Below are positions 17,806 through 26,958 of a stretch of 64,000 nt of DNA, one piece after another; positions within the stretch are counted from its first letter, which is position 1, and each line of letters begins with the position of its first letter. The notes beneath the pieces were generated by a model, which did not search any database, was not told where the DNA came from, and was given only the letters and a program-made list of their open reading frames with translations. A program made the position numbers and the translations under genes. This stretch comes from Gemmatimonadota bacterium (GTDB lineage Bacteria > Gemmatimonadota > Gemmatimonadetes > Longimicrobiales > Gaopeijiaceae): assembly GCA_022825135.1 (NCBI GenBank), contig JAJDYN010000005.1, positions 304,361 to 368,360 of the forward strand, in the 5' to 3' direction.

Positions 17806-20800
17806 ATGCTCGAATTACGTCTGCAAAGCGTAGGCGCCAACCGGACGGCTCCAAGGGGATCCCCCCGATGTATGCCAATCCTGGTCGCGTGTCTGTTTCT
17901 GCTGGTCCCCGGTAGCGCAGCGGCACAGACCGCGACGGTGACCGGTCTGGTCTCGGACGCGAACACCCTGGTCCCCCTGAGCGGCGTCGAGATCCAGGTA
18001 CAGGGCACAGACATCAATGGGGCCACCAACAACGACGGGAGGTTCATCCTCCTGAACGTGCCGGTAGGGGAGGTCGTCCTCACGGCGGCGCTGATTGGAC
18101 GCCGCACCGTCGAGCAGGCAGTCACGGTCACAGCCGATGCCGCTACGGAGGTGAACTTCCTCCTGGTGGAAACGGCCATCAACCTTGATGAGATCGTGGT
18201 TACCGGCACGGCAGGGGAACAGCAGGCCCGTTCCCTGGGGACCACGGTCGGATCCCTCCCGGTGGCCGAAACGCAGGCGGTTGCTCCGCGCGACAATTTC
18301 GAGACGATGCTCGGAGGCGCCGTTCCCGGCGTGAACGTCGCGTACGGCGGGGGACATGTCGGAGGCGGCAACAACATCCGCATCCGGGGTGCCGGATCCA
18401 TGGTCCTCTCCGGGCAGCCTCTCATCTACATCGACGGCGTCCGGGTGAACAGCGGTGGACCGGGGGCCGAAGGGACTCTCGGCGTGGGGACGCAGAGCCC
18501 GGCCTCACGGCTGAACGACATCAGCCCCGAGCTCATCGAGTCACTCGAGATCATCAAGGGTCCTGCGGCGGCTACTCTGTACGGGACGGAAGCGTCGAAC
18601 GGGGTCATCAACATCATCACCAAGAGGGGCGCCAGAGGGGCCCCCGTATTCACCCTCATGACGAAGGTGGGACAGAACTGGTATCGGGATCCCAAGGAGC
18701 ATTGGCCGGGCAGCTTCTACACCTGCACGGGCCGCGGAACCGATCCGTGTACCCCTGGCGAAATCGTGGAGGTGAACGTCTTCAAGCGCGACTTCGAGGT
18801 GCTCGGCATGGAGCACTTCCAGATCGGCATGCCTCTCGGAACCGTAGGTACGGTCTCCGGAGGCACCGACGCGATTCGGTACCACTTCACGGCGGGCTGG
18901 GACTTCGATGAAGGACCCGTCCCGAACAATACCAACGACAGGCTGGACGCCCGCGCGAACCTCAACTGGCTGCCCCGCGAGGACCTGACGGTGGACCTCG
19001 GCTTCGGAACCATCCGCTCCGAGCTGCACACCACGACGGGGCGCCAGCCCGCGCGCGTCACCGGCTTCCACTGGTCGTGCCCCGGCGGTCAATGCGAGAT
19101 CGGTACCGGCACACCCAACGCGCTTGACGGTCCCTTCCGCGGCTAAATCGCGTATCTCCCGGACCTGTACGACGAGTTGCTCGATTCCGGACAGAAGGTC
19201 TATCGCAGCATCTATTCGCTCACAGCCACCCATCGGCCGTTCGAATGGCTCACGCACCGGCTGGTCGTGGGACTGGACCAGGTTGAGACCAACGGCTTCC
19301 GGCTGAACCGCCACTCGTCAGGCCGTGTCGGCATCAGCGGCCGGCAGGGCGACAAGCGGCTCGAGTTCCGCAACACCGACAATTTCAGCTTCGACTACTC
19401 CGGCACGTTGACCTACGAACCTCTTGCCGGGCTCTCGCTGGCCACATCGTCCGGCGTCCAGTACTACGAACGCTCGTCGGAGTGGCTCGCGGGGCGTGGG
19501 TCACGCTTCGCGGTTCCCAGCCTGGAGACGATCTCCGCGGGAGAAACGCGGGAGACGTCCGATGGTTTCTCCGCCAACAAGACCATCGGGATGTATGTCC
19601 AGGAGCAGATGTCCTGGCAGAACCGAATCTTCCTGACCGGCGCTCTGCGAGGGGACGACAACTCGGCATTCGGCGCGGACTATGACTTCGTAGTCTATCC
19701 GAAGCTGAGCGCGAGTTGGGTGGTCTCGGAGGAATCCGCCCTGGAGGGGATGGACTGGATGAACTCGCTGCGGCTTCGCGGAGCCTGGGGGAAGGCCGGA
19801 CAGCAGCCCGATCAGTTCGCTGCGGTGCGACTCTACACTCCCGAGCCTGGATTCCAGGGTGCGGGAGGTGTGACTCCGCTGACGATCGGGAACTCCGACG
19901 TGCAGCCCGAGGTCGGTGTGGAGACCGAGATCGGATTCGATGCGGGGCTGTTCAACGATCGAATCGGGCTTGAGTTCACCTACTACGATCAGAGGCGGAC
20001 AAATGCGCTGATCAGCGTTCCGGTGAAGCCCTCGACCGGCTTTCCCGGGTCACAGCTCAGGAATATCGGAGAGATCCAGAACAAGGGAATCGAGCTGGGA
20101 CTCAATGTGGATGCATACCAGGGCGCGACCGTGGGAGTTGCGTTGGGAATGGCGCTCCACATGAACGAGAATGAGGTGCTCGATCTGGGTGGATTGGACC
20201 CGATACCGGTGTTCGGACGGAACTTCACCACGGGATGGACGGGCCAGCGGCACGCCGTGGGGTTCCCGCTCGGATCCATCTTCCTGCCGGTGGTGGTGTC
20301 CTCCACCATTGAGGGCACGGGCCTGGCAGCTCGCGCCACCAACGTGATGTGCGAGAGTGGTCCGATCGCCGCGCCGGGCACCCGAATCACCCGGGGAGGA
20401 GGCGCGGCCGTACCCTGCACCAGCGGAGAGACCGCTCCGGAGGTCTACCGCGGGTCGACGGTGCCGACACGCGAAGTGGGGTTCAACGCGACCGTGTCCT
20501 TCCAGGACAACACGCGGTTTTACGTCGATTTACAATACGTGGGCGGCCACACCATGGTGGACGGGATCACGGCGGGTTCCCACCTGTTCTTCCGCAACAC
20601 GCTGGCGATCAACGAGAAGACGGACCCGATCTTCCTCGGATACGACGAGATCGGGGAAGTCAACCCGACCGGTGTTTTCGATGCCTCCCAGCTCACGATG
20701 CGCAGCGTATCGCTGAGTCACACGTTTTCGGGTGACATGGCCGCGAGGCTTGGTGCCTCCCGGCTCAATCTGACGCTTTCCGGTCAGAACCTCTGGAGGA

Positions 20801-20961
20801 TGTGGCGGGCACAGAGCGAAGCCTTCGGGCACCCCATTGTCGATTCGGAGATTCGGGACACGCGCGGAACCAGCACCGATCCCGGTGGGATCTCGGCCTA
20901 CACCCAGGACGGGTTCCCGATGTTCAAGCGATTCCTGGCAACCGTGCGGGTGACCTGGTGA
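17806..20961 (+). pseudogene. SusC/RagA outer membrane receptor interrupted by an in-frame TAA
   Basis: The frame encodes a full-length receptor of about 1051 codons but has a TAA at 19144-19146 (codon 447), in the barrel after ALDGPFRG; reading resumes in the same frame with IAYLPDLYDELLDSG. The N-terminal part has a signal peptide, carboxypeptidase-regulatory-like domain and plug (LIYIDGVRV, IKGPAAATLYGTEASNGVI); the C-terminal part is normal barrel ending FKRFLATVRVTW. ATG 17806 follows GAGGAGGTCACG. Because both halves keep good codon character, the stop is a recent mutation or a base error (a Tyr codon is the likely original). TAA is a normal stop here, so recoding is unlikely. The SusD partner downstream is intact. 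Confidence 0.88.
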
Positions 20962-21029
20962 TGCGCCCGGGGATGGAGGGATCCGAAACCGGATTGCCGA
21001 TTTCAGACGAGACCAGAGAGGGACCTGTC

Positions 21030-22361
21030 ATGAATAGAGAGATCGAGATGGTGCCGTGGTCGCGACGAATCCGCGGCCTCCTGGCGCTAATGATGGCTCT
21101 GGGGCTGGGCGGGTGCGACACCGCCGAACTCCTCGAGGTGGATCTGCCGGGCAACGTCACGGCCGAGGACATCGAGGACCCGAGCCTGGCGTCCACCTTG
21201 CGGGTATCCGCCATCGGTGACTTCGAGTGGGCGTGGGATGAGTACGTGGACTTCGCGGCCAAACATTCGGACGAGTACATCCAGTCTTCCGGAAACTTCA
21301 CCGGACGACGGCTTCAGATTCGGGATATTCCCGCGAATCTTCCGCAGTATCAGGACAACATCTTTGGCCGGCTCCACCGGGCGAGGGTCATGCTCGAGAG
21401 CAATTTCGACCGTCTTCAGACCTTCTCCGACGCAGATGTCGTGAACCGCACCCAGTACCTGGCCGAGATGCGGACGTACGGGGCCTTCATCTACGTGGTC
21501 TTCGGAGAAGGCTTCTGCGGAACACCACTCGACGGGGATGGGGTTGTCCGGACCCCGGAACAGCTCCTGGAGATCGCTGTGGATCAGTTCACGGAGGCCT
21601 TGAGCATTGCGGGGCAGTTGGGGACGAGCCGGGGGCAGGCGCTCGTGCAGGCGGCGCGGATTGGAAGGGCGCGCGCGTATCTCAATCTGGATCAGTATGC
21701 GAACGCCATCGCCGACGCGCAGTCGATCGTTGATGATCCGGCTCTCGATTTCTACGCGACGCGGGAGTATGGAGAGAATCGGCGCGAGAACTCGATGGCC
21801 AACACGAACGAGCTCGATACCAACCAGCAGTCGACCGTGGCCCCAAGCTACCGGGACGTTCGGTGGAAGGGCGTGCCCGACCCCCGGGTGACCGTCATGG
21901 AGACCGGGCTCATCGGCCACGACAACGCAACCATCGTCTGGCGTCACAACAAGACGCCCGAGAGTTTTCCCGCAGGTGCGGCACAGGACGTCATCATCGC
22001 CTCGTCACGTGAGGCACGCATGATCATTGCCGAGGCCTCGGCCCTCACAGGGGACCTGGCCACGGCGATCAGCATCATGGATGATTTCCACACCGCGGCC
22101 GGAATTCCTCCGATCACCGCCGAAGACGTGCCTACCCAGGACGACGTGATCCGGCAAGTGATCGAGGAGCGCCGTCGGGAGTTCTTCGTCGAGGGCGGTC
22201 ATCGCCAGAGAGACCATCTGCGGTGGCGGGGTACCCGGTTCAACATCCCGTATCTCGGTGAACCCGGCTCCGATCATCCGAACGGGGTCGACCAGTACGG
22301 TCAGGTCTACGGCACAACCACCTGCTTCCCGGTCGCCCTGAACGAGCAGCTCAGCGGATGA
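21030..22361 (+). CDS. SusD/RagB-like nutrient-binding lipoprotein
   Basis: 443 residues from ATG 21030 (after AGAGAGGGACCTGTC). The lipobox is LGLGGC (Cys29), followed by DTAELLEVDLPGNV, typical of SusD proteins. The body is mostly helical: YGAFIYVVFGEGFCGTPLDG, TEALSIAGQLGTS and RIGRARAYLNLDQYANAIADA (TPR-like); the late EERRREFFVEGGHRQRDHLR is the characteristic SusD C-terminal motif. It would cap the SusC channel on the cell surface. It lies 68 bases after the interrupted SusC gene and is followed by a strong terminator. Confidence 0.92.
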   Translation: MNREIEMVPWSRRIRGLLALMMALGLGGCDTAELLEVDLPGNVTAEDIEDPSLASTLRVSAIGDFEWAWDEYVDFAAKHSDEYIQSSGNFTGRRLQIRDIPANLPQYQDNIFGRLHRARVMLESNFDRLQTFSDADVVNRTQYLAEMRTYGAFIYVVFGEGFCGTPLDGDGVVRTPEQLLEIAVDQFTEALSIAGQLGTSRGQALVQAARIGRARAYLNLDQYANAIADAQSIVDDPALDFYATREYGENRRENSMANTNELDTNQQSTVAPSYRDVRWKGVPDPRVTVMETGLIGHDNATIVWRHNKTPESFPAGAAQDVIIASSREARMIIAEASALTGDLATAISIMDDFHTAAGIPPITAEDVPTQDDVIRQVIEERRREFFVEGGHRQRDHLRWRGTRFNIPYLGEPGSDHPNGVDQYGQVYGTTTCFPVALNEQLSG

Positions 22362-22383
22362 TCCGACGCTCTGCGGAAGCTGA

Positions 22384-22412
22384 CTCCGGCCTCCCGCCGT
22401 GGGGGGCCGGAG
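22384..22412. terminator. rho-independent-type terminator between converging genes
   Basis: A near-perfect 12-base-pair stem: CTCCGGCC (22384-22391) pairs with GGCCGGAG (22405-22412), extended inward by TCCC with GGGG around a five-base loop GCCGT. A short T run (GTTTT) follows about 15 bases later on the plus strand. It sits 22 bases past the SusD stop and just before the stop of the converging plug gene at 22434, so it can serve both directions. Confidence 0.75.
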
Positions 22413-22433
22413 GCTTCCGCGGAGTTTTGTCGC

Positions 22434-23201
22434 CTAACCGCCCCGACTCATCGTTTCAACGAGGATGACGCCCGCCGCGGCACCCGGGAACCGCGATGCC
22501 GAGGCAGGTCCGCGCAGCACTCGGATTCGCGTCACGGACGCTGCCGGGATCTGCTCGAGGGTCAACATCGCCCGGTCCTGCCCGCCGGCATCGATCCTCA
22601 CACCGTCAAGGTAGATCTGTGGTTCTTCGCTCAGCAGGAACGAGTTGACGCCTCTGAGCCGAATCCTCACTCCGGTCCCAACTCCCCCCTGGGGCTGCTG
22701 GGCGGCAACGCCGGGAACGCCCGTCATCAGGAGATCGGCAGCTGTACGGGAACTCCCGCGGGTTCCGCTGACGCGCGCTTCGGAGTGTCCGCGCCCGCGA
22801 TCGTCGACTCGCGGGACTTCCACGAGGAGTTGATCGAGCACGACAGACACACGATGGACATGGAAGTGGATCAGCGACTCTTCCATGGGAGTGATCTCGA
22901 CCGTCTCGACAAGCGTGCCGTATCCGTCACCCTCCACGCGCACGACAACTTCTCCGGGGGGCACGTTGAGTAGTCGGAACCACCCTTCAGCGTCAGTGCG
23001 CGTCCGGTGATGCGTGAATTCCGGGAGTGCCACGAGGGCACCTGGCACGGGTCTGAGATCTTCCTGATCCAACACAAGGCCCATGACCGAGCCGGGGTCC
23101 TGGAGGGCGACGGCGCCCTGCGCTGTCGCAATGGAAGCCACCAGTGCCCACACACCGGTGAGGACTCTTCGCGCGGCAAGTGAACGCGTTACCACTGGCA
23201 T
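22434..23201 (-). CDS. standalone carboxypeptidase-regulatory/TonB plug-domain protein without a barrel
   Basis: 255 residues. A signal peptide (residues 1-32, ending near GAVALQ) leads into a carboxypeptidase-regulatory-like domain (about 38-115, VMGLVLDQEDLRPVPGALV), then a plug domain (about 140-255) with IRLRGVNSFLLSEEPQIYLD, GVRIDAGGQ and IRVLRGPASASRFPGAAAGV, ending at VETMSRGG. Domain order and abrupt end match the protein at 2431-3099; the barrel of a true receptor is missing. It converges on the SusCD operon. The role is unknown. Confidence 0.82.
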   Translation of the reverse strand: MPVVTRSLAARRVLTGVWALVASIATAQGAVALQDPGSVMGLVLDQEDLRPVPGALVALPEFTHHRTRTDAEGWFRLLNVPPGEVVVRVEGDGYGTLVETVEITPMEESLIHFHVHRVSVVLDQLLVEVPRVDDRGRGHSEARVSGTRGSSRTAADLLMTGVPGVAAQQPQGGVGTGVRIRLRGVNSFLLSEEPQIYLDGVRIDAGGQDRAMLTLEQIPAASVTRIRVLRGPASASRFPGAAAGVILVETMSRGG

Positions 23202-23283
23202 TCTTCCAAACAGTGTTCTTCCCTCCGGACCCTTCTCTTACCGATACCCACTCGAACCCAAAAGCTTCCCTTGCCCCATCACC

Positions 23284-23970
23284 TCAGTACCCTACCCCCA
23301 GCGCCCCGCACAGCCAGCGCTGGAACGGCGCGGCGTCCCGGCACAGTCGGGCGAATTCATCGAGGAATCCCTCGGACGCGGCGTCCTCCTCACTGAGATA
23401 CACGACCCCGATGAAGTCCTTTCGCCTGAGATCCACGATGAGCGGATGGTCCACGCTGAAGCCCCTGGGCGCCCGGACCAGGGAATCGCCCTCAAGCTCG
23501 AACGACGCCCGAAAGCCCTCGTCCCGCGATGCGCGCAGCCACGCATCCGGGTCGTCGTCGATCGCTTCCCGGATCTTCCTCAGCGCGGGGCCGCCAGGGC
23601 GCCAGATGCCGCAGCCCACAAAGACGCTTCCCGGCTCCAGGTGCAGGTAGAAGCCGGGTGCGTGGGCGTCCTTCGCCGCCTCGTGGCGGAAGTGGATGCC
23701 GGTGTGGGTCTTGTACGGGCTCTTGTCCCGGGAGAAGCGTGTGTCCCGATAGATGCGGAACAGGGAGCCGCCGTTGGCCCGGGGATCCGCACGAAAGCGG
23801 GGGCCGATACGCGCGAGGTGGGGTCCGAAGTCCGAGATGAACCGGAGGGCCGGCGCCTTCACATCGCCCTCGTAGCGCGGCTTGTTGGCGGCGAACCAGT
23901 CGCGGTTGTTGTTTGCGGCGAGTTCGGTCAGGAACTCGAAGGTGGCGGGCGTGAAGTAGGCGCGGTTCAT
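23284..23970 (-). CDS. DUF2461 / TIGR02453 family protein
   Basis: 228 residues, the usual length for this family of cytosolic proteins. Matching stretches include FTPATFEFLTELAANNNRDW at the N-terminus, ANKPRYEGDVKAPAL, RIYRDTRFSRDKSPYKTHTG (the most conserved block) and GFYLHLEPGSVFVGCGIW. The function is not known. It stands alone on the minus strand upstream of the plug gene. Confidence 0.92.
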   Translation of the reverse strand: MNRAYFTPATFEFLTELAANNNRDWFAANKPRYEGDVKAPALRFISDFGPHLARIGPRFRADPRANGGSLFRIYRDTRFSRDKSPYKTHTGIHFRHEAAKDAHAPGFYLHLEPGSVFVGCGIWRPGGPALRKIREAIDDDPDAWLRASRDEGFRASFELEGDSLVRAPRGFSVDHPLIVDLRRKDFIGVVYLSEEDAASEGFLDEFARLCRDAAPFQRWLCGALGVGY

Positions 23971-24049
23971 GGGCGTGACAGTCCTGGAGGGCGATGGAAG
24001 CGGAGGCGTAACCTAACACTGCGGCCCCGCGCGTCGGGTCGGCGCCCCG

Positions 24050-24934
24050 TCAGGCCGAGCCCCCGGAGCGGGTATCCCAATAGGCGCCCATTCGCGCGAT
24101 GAAGCGTCCCGGCTTCTCCGCGTAGACCAGCCCGCCGACCGCGAGGGCGCGCGTCTCCAGCTCGCCTGCCCGAAGTTCCGCCGCCGCCAGCACCGACTCA
24201 CGCTCGCGCGCGCCTCCGGCGACTGCGGGCGCTGTCGAAAGCAGCGCGCGCAACTCGTGCAGATCGTGATGATCCCCCAGCAGATCCCCCAGCCCGCGCG
24301 CCGTCGCCGCAGCCTCCGCCAGGACATCCGGCCACAACGGGACCAACAACTCCAGATGATGACGGTGGTATTTCACGTCCTTGCGCCACTCGTGGAGCGC
24401 CGTTGCGGACGAGGCTCGAAGAGCGCGCCGGAAACGCTTCCGCCCCCTTCGATAGGTCGCGCGCAGGCCCGGCGCGAGGATCTCGAATCCCCCTCCTGCC
24501 ACAGGCCACGCGGCAATGCGCTCCCTGGCTTCCGTGAGGTCTTGCAACAGTCCCTCGAGCGAATCGGTGTCGTGGAGCTGGCGCGTTCGCCTGGCTTCGT
24601 GGCGGGCCTCGAGTTCGCGGCGCAGGGTTGCATCCCCGGATTCCCCCAGCCGGTCCAGCGTCTCGAGAGTCGCCTGAGCCTCGCGCACCCCTGCCAGTTG
24701 GCGGGCAGCGTCCCGGTACCACCGGTTTTCCCGCCGGAAGGTGGGTCCCAGCCGGGGCGCTGCCAGCCGCAGCAGCGCCCGAATGGCCTTGAAGCGCTTG
24801 CGCGCGTTGTGAATCCCCCTGGACCCGCCCGCGCGGGCTCGGTCGAGCGCCGCCAGGGCCCGGTCAACTTCCTCTCGCGCAACGCGGCGGATCTCCGCGG
24901 CAACGTCCCGCTGAAGCCTGATCTCGAACGCCAT
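24050..24934 (-). CDS. CHAD domain protein
   Basis: 294 residues from ATG 24934. It is a single CHAD (conserved histidine alpha-helical) domain, rich in Arg and His: IHNARKRFKAIRALLRLAAP carries the first conserved His/Arg block, ALHEWRKDVKYHRHHLELL the second, and LGDLLGDHHDLHELR the third. CHAD domains bind polyphosphate and are often found near polyphosphate or CYTH proteins; no such neighbour is visible here. Reading could begin further upstream, but MAFEIRLQRDVAAEIRRVAR is the usual type of CHAD start. Confidence 0.92.
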   Translation of the reverse strand: MAFEIRLQRDVAAEIRRVAREEVDRALAALDRARAGGSRGIHNARKRFKAIRALLRLAAPRLGPTFRRENRWYRDAARQLAGVREAQATLETLDRLGESGDATLRRELEARHEARRTRQLHDTDSLEGLLQDLTEARERIAAWPVAGGGFEILAPGLRATYRRGRKRFRRALRASSATALHEWRKDVKYHRHHLELLVPLWPDVLAEAAATARGLGDLLGDHHDLHELRALLSTAPAVAGGARERESVLAAAELRAGELETRALAVGGLVYAEKPGRFIARMGAYWDTRSGGSA

Positions 24935-25134
24935 TCGAGTCCCGCTGTTGGAGCGCACTTTGCTACGGAAAGGAGAATGCGGATGGAATCCCGGATCGGA
25001 CAACAGTCCGGGCTCCGCGGGGCGTGTCCGTCATCGTTGACACGCCATCCGGGGCTGGGCAGATTCGACCTGAACAACTCTGTCCGGCGCGTCCGGACGG
25101 GCCTTGCCGCGCAATCCCAGCCGAGAGTCGATCG

Positions 25135-25305
25135 ATGGCCGCTGCCCGTCACAATCCCCTCCTTTTCTACGTCCTGCTGGTCGCCACCTTCGTGATGGCC
25201 TACGGGGTGATCTGGTTCGTCGTCAGCGCCAACGCGGCGTCGGTCGGAGTCGCCCTGGTGGGTGCCGCGGTGGTTTTCCTCACCGGCCGGAAGGTCTGCC
25301 AATGA
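25135..25305 (+). CDS. small two-helix membrane protein
   Basis: 56 residues, ATG 25135. Two hydrophobic helices (about 9-31 and 34-50) join at a short turn (SANAASVG) and end in a basic tail (TGRKVCQ). No family is recognised. Its TGA overlaps the ATG of the MBL-fold hydrolase (ATGA, 25302-25305), so the two are probably co-translated. Small overlapping membrane genes of this type may aid membrane association of a neighbour; that is speculation. Confidence 0.6.
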   Translation: MAAARHNPLLFYVLLVATFVMAYGVIWFVVSANAASVGVALVGAAVVFLTGRKVCQ

Positions 25306-26207
25306 GGGCCGGTGCGCGCATGTTGCGCGCGATGCCGGTCGTGGTCGGCGCGCTGGCGCTCGCCCCGCTGTCGGCTGCAGCCCAGCAGGATTTTTCGCAG
25401 GTCGAGATTCGCACCGAGCAGGTCGCCGACGGGCTCTACGTGCTCTTCGGCGCGGGGGGCAATATCGGTCTGTCGGTGGGAGACGACGGGGCCTTCCTGG
25501 TCGACGACCAGTTCGCCCCGCTCACCGAGAAGATCCTCGCGGCGGTGGCGGAGGTCACCGACCAGCCCGTGCGCTGGGTGTTGAACACGCACTGGCACGG
25601 CGACCATACCGGCGGCAACGAGAACCTGGGCCGCGAAGGCGCCCTGATCGTCGCGCACGAGAACGTGTACCGCCGCCTCAACCCCGCCGAGTTCGCCGAC
25701 CTGGTCGGGCGCTCCCAGCAGGTCGCGCCGGAGGGGCTCCCGGTGGTGACCTTCAACGACCGGGTCAGCTTCCACTGGAACGGCGAGGACATCCGCGTCA
25801 ACCACATGCCCAACGCGCACACCGACGGCGACGCGCTCGTGTTCTTCTCGGGCGCCGACGCCGTGCACATGGGGGACACCTTTTTCAACGGGCGCTATCC
25901 CTTCATCGATGTGAACAGCGGCGGCAACGTGGACGGCGTGATCGCAATCGCCGACTTCACGCTGGCCAACACGACGGCGGACTCGCGCATCATCCCCGGA
26001 CACGGCGAGATCACCGACCAGACCTCACTCCGGGCCTACCGCGACATGCTCACCACCGTGCGCGAGCGGGTGAGCGGCATGATCGACGACGGGATGACGG
26101 AGGACGAAGTGGTGGCCGCGGCCCCCACCTCCGATCTGGACGCCACCTGGGGAGAGAATCCCGAGGGCTTCGTGCGCGGAGTCTACGTCAGCCTCACGGG
26201 CAGCTGA
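25302..26207 (+). CDS. secreted MBL-fold metallo-hydrolase
   Basis: 301 residues with a signal peptide (cleavage near LSAAAQQ). The metallo-beta-lactamase signature is HWHGDHTGG (His97, His99, Asp101, His102), a two-metal site. Other ligands are likely the His in NAHTDGD, the Asp in MGDTFF and the His in IIPGHGEIT. The overall pattern (NIGLSVGDDGAFLVDDQFAP) is that of the common periplasmic MBL-fold hydrolases, which include class B3-like enzymes; the substrate is not evident. Translation is coupled to the small membrane gene before it. Confidence 0.92.
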   Translation: MRAGARMLRAMPVVVGALALAPLSAAAQQDFSQVEIRTEQVADGLYVLFGAGGNIGLSVGDDGAFLVDDQFAPLTEKILAAVAEVTDQPVRWVLNTHWHGDHTGGNENLGREGALIVAHENVYRRLNPAEFADLVGRSQQVAPEGLPVVTFNDRVSFHWNGEDIRVNHMPNAHTDGDALVFFSGADAVHMGDTFFNGRYPFIDVNSGGNVDGVIAIADFTLANTTADSRIIPGHGEITDQTSLRAYRDMLTTVRERVSGMIDDGMTEDEVVAAAPTSDLDATWGENPEGFVRGVYVSLTGS

Positions 26208-26295
26208 GCTAAACCCTTACTCAACGCCAGGCCCGCGCGCGACTCCATGCGACCCGCCCGGGCCGCGTGCCGAAACCCATCGCCGGAGAAAGACG

Positions 26296-26955
26296 ATGAC
26301 GCGACGCACTGGAATCGCGTTCGCAACAGCCGTGGTGCTGCTGGGCGGCTACTACCTGCTGGCCGGCCGCCAGGGCGCCGCGCCAGCCTCGCCTGCGAGC
26401 GCGCCCGACGCCGCCGGCCAAACGGTCGACCTGGGCCCCGCCGACGGCCGCGACCTGCCCGGCCAGGACACCGGTCGAGTGGCGGTCGGCGATGCCGCCC
26501 CCGACTTCTCGCTCCTCGCCTACTCGGGCGACGTGATCACCCTCTCGGAGTTCCGCGGGCAGAAGAACGTCATCCTCGCCTTCTACCGCGGCCACTGGTG
26601 ACCCTGGTGCGCCGGTCAGCTCGGGGAGCTGAGTGAACTGCTGGACGCCGACCAGGAAGCGGACGCGGAGATCCTCGCCATTTCCGTGGATGAACGCCCG
26701 GAACAGCAGATGATGATCGATCGGGTGGCCGCCGAACAGGGCCGCACCCTCGACTACCATATCCTGGCCGATCCGGACCACGCCGTGATCGACCGCTACG
26801 GCCTCTTCAACGCCGACAGCCGGCGCCCGGTCCCCCACCCCGCCGTCTACGTCATCGACATGGAAGGCGCCGTGCGCTGGAAGTTCATCGAGGTCGACTA
26901 CCGCATCCGTCCGAGCAACGAGGACGTGATGGCGGCGCTGGCGGAGATCGGCTGA
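26296..26955 (+). CDS. peroxiredoxin-like (AhpC/TSA) selenoprotein with in-frame UGA
   Basis: 219 residues if the UGA at 26599-26601 (codon 102) is read as selenocysteine. A start after GGAGAAAGACG gives an N-terminal membrane anchor or signal (residues 6-23), a linker, and a thioredoxin-fold domain: GDAAPDFSLLAYSGDVITLS, then FYRGHW-U-PWC. In this peroxiredoxin-like family the position after FYRGxW is the peroxidatic cysteine, so U102 replaces exactly that residue, with Cys105 completing a UxxC pair. Reading continues in frame with ordinary domain sequence (EILAISVDERPEQQMMID, PHPAVYVIDMEGAVRWKF) to the TGA at 26953-26955. A hairpin of bacterial SECIS type follows the UGA. A Cys-to-stop mutation is the alternative. 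Confidence 0.88.
26602..26635 (+). promoter_or_regulatory. putative bacterial SECIS element
   Basis: Directly after the in-frame UGA the coding sequence contains a perfect seven-base-pair stem, TCAGCTC (26616-26622) and GAGCTGA (26626-26632), closed by a GGG loop (26623-26625). The first loop base is 22 bases after the UGA, inside the spacing known for bacterial SECIS elements, and the loop starts with G, as SelB binding requires. This supports recoding of the UGA as selenocysteine rather than termination. Confidence 0.75.
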
Positions 26956-26958
26956 GCT

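Noticed and set aside
19144..19146. Recoding of the TAA in the SusC gene
   Set aside because: TAA is not recoded as selenocysteine, and other genes here use it as a normal stop. A mutation or base error is simpler.
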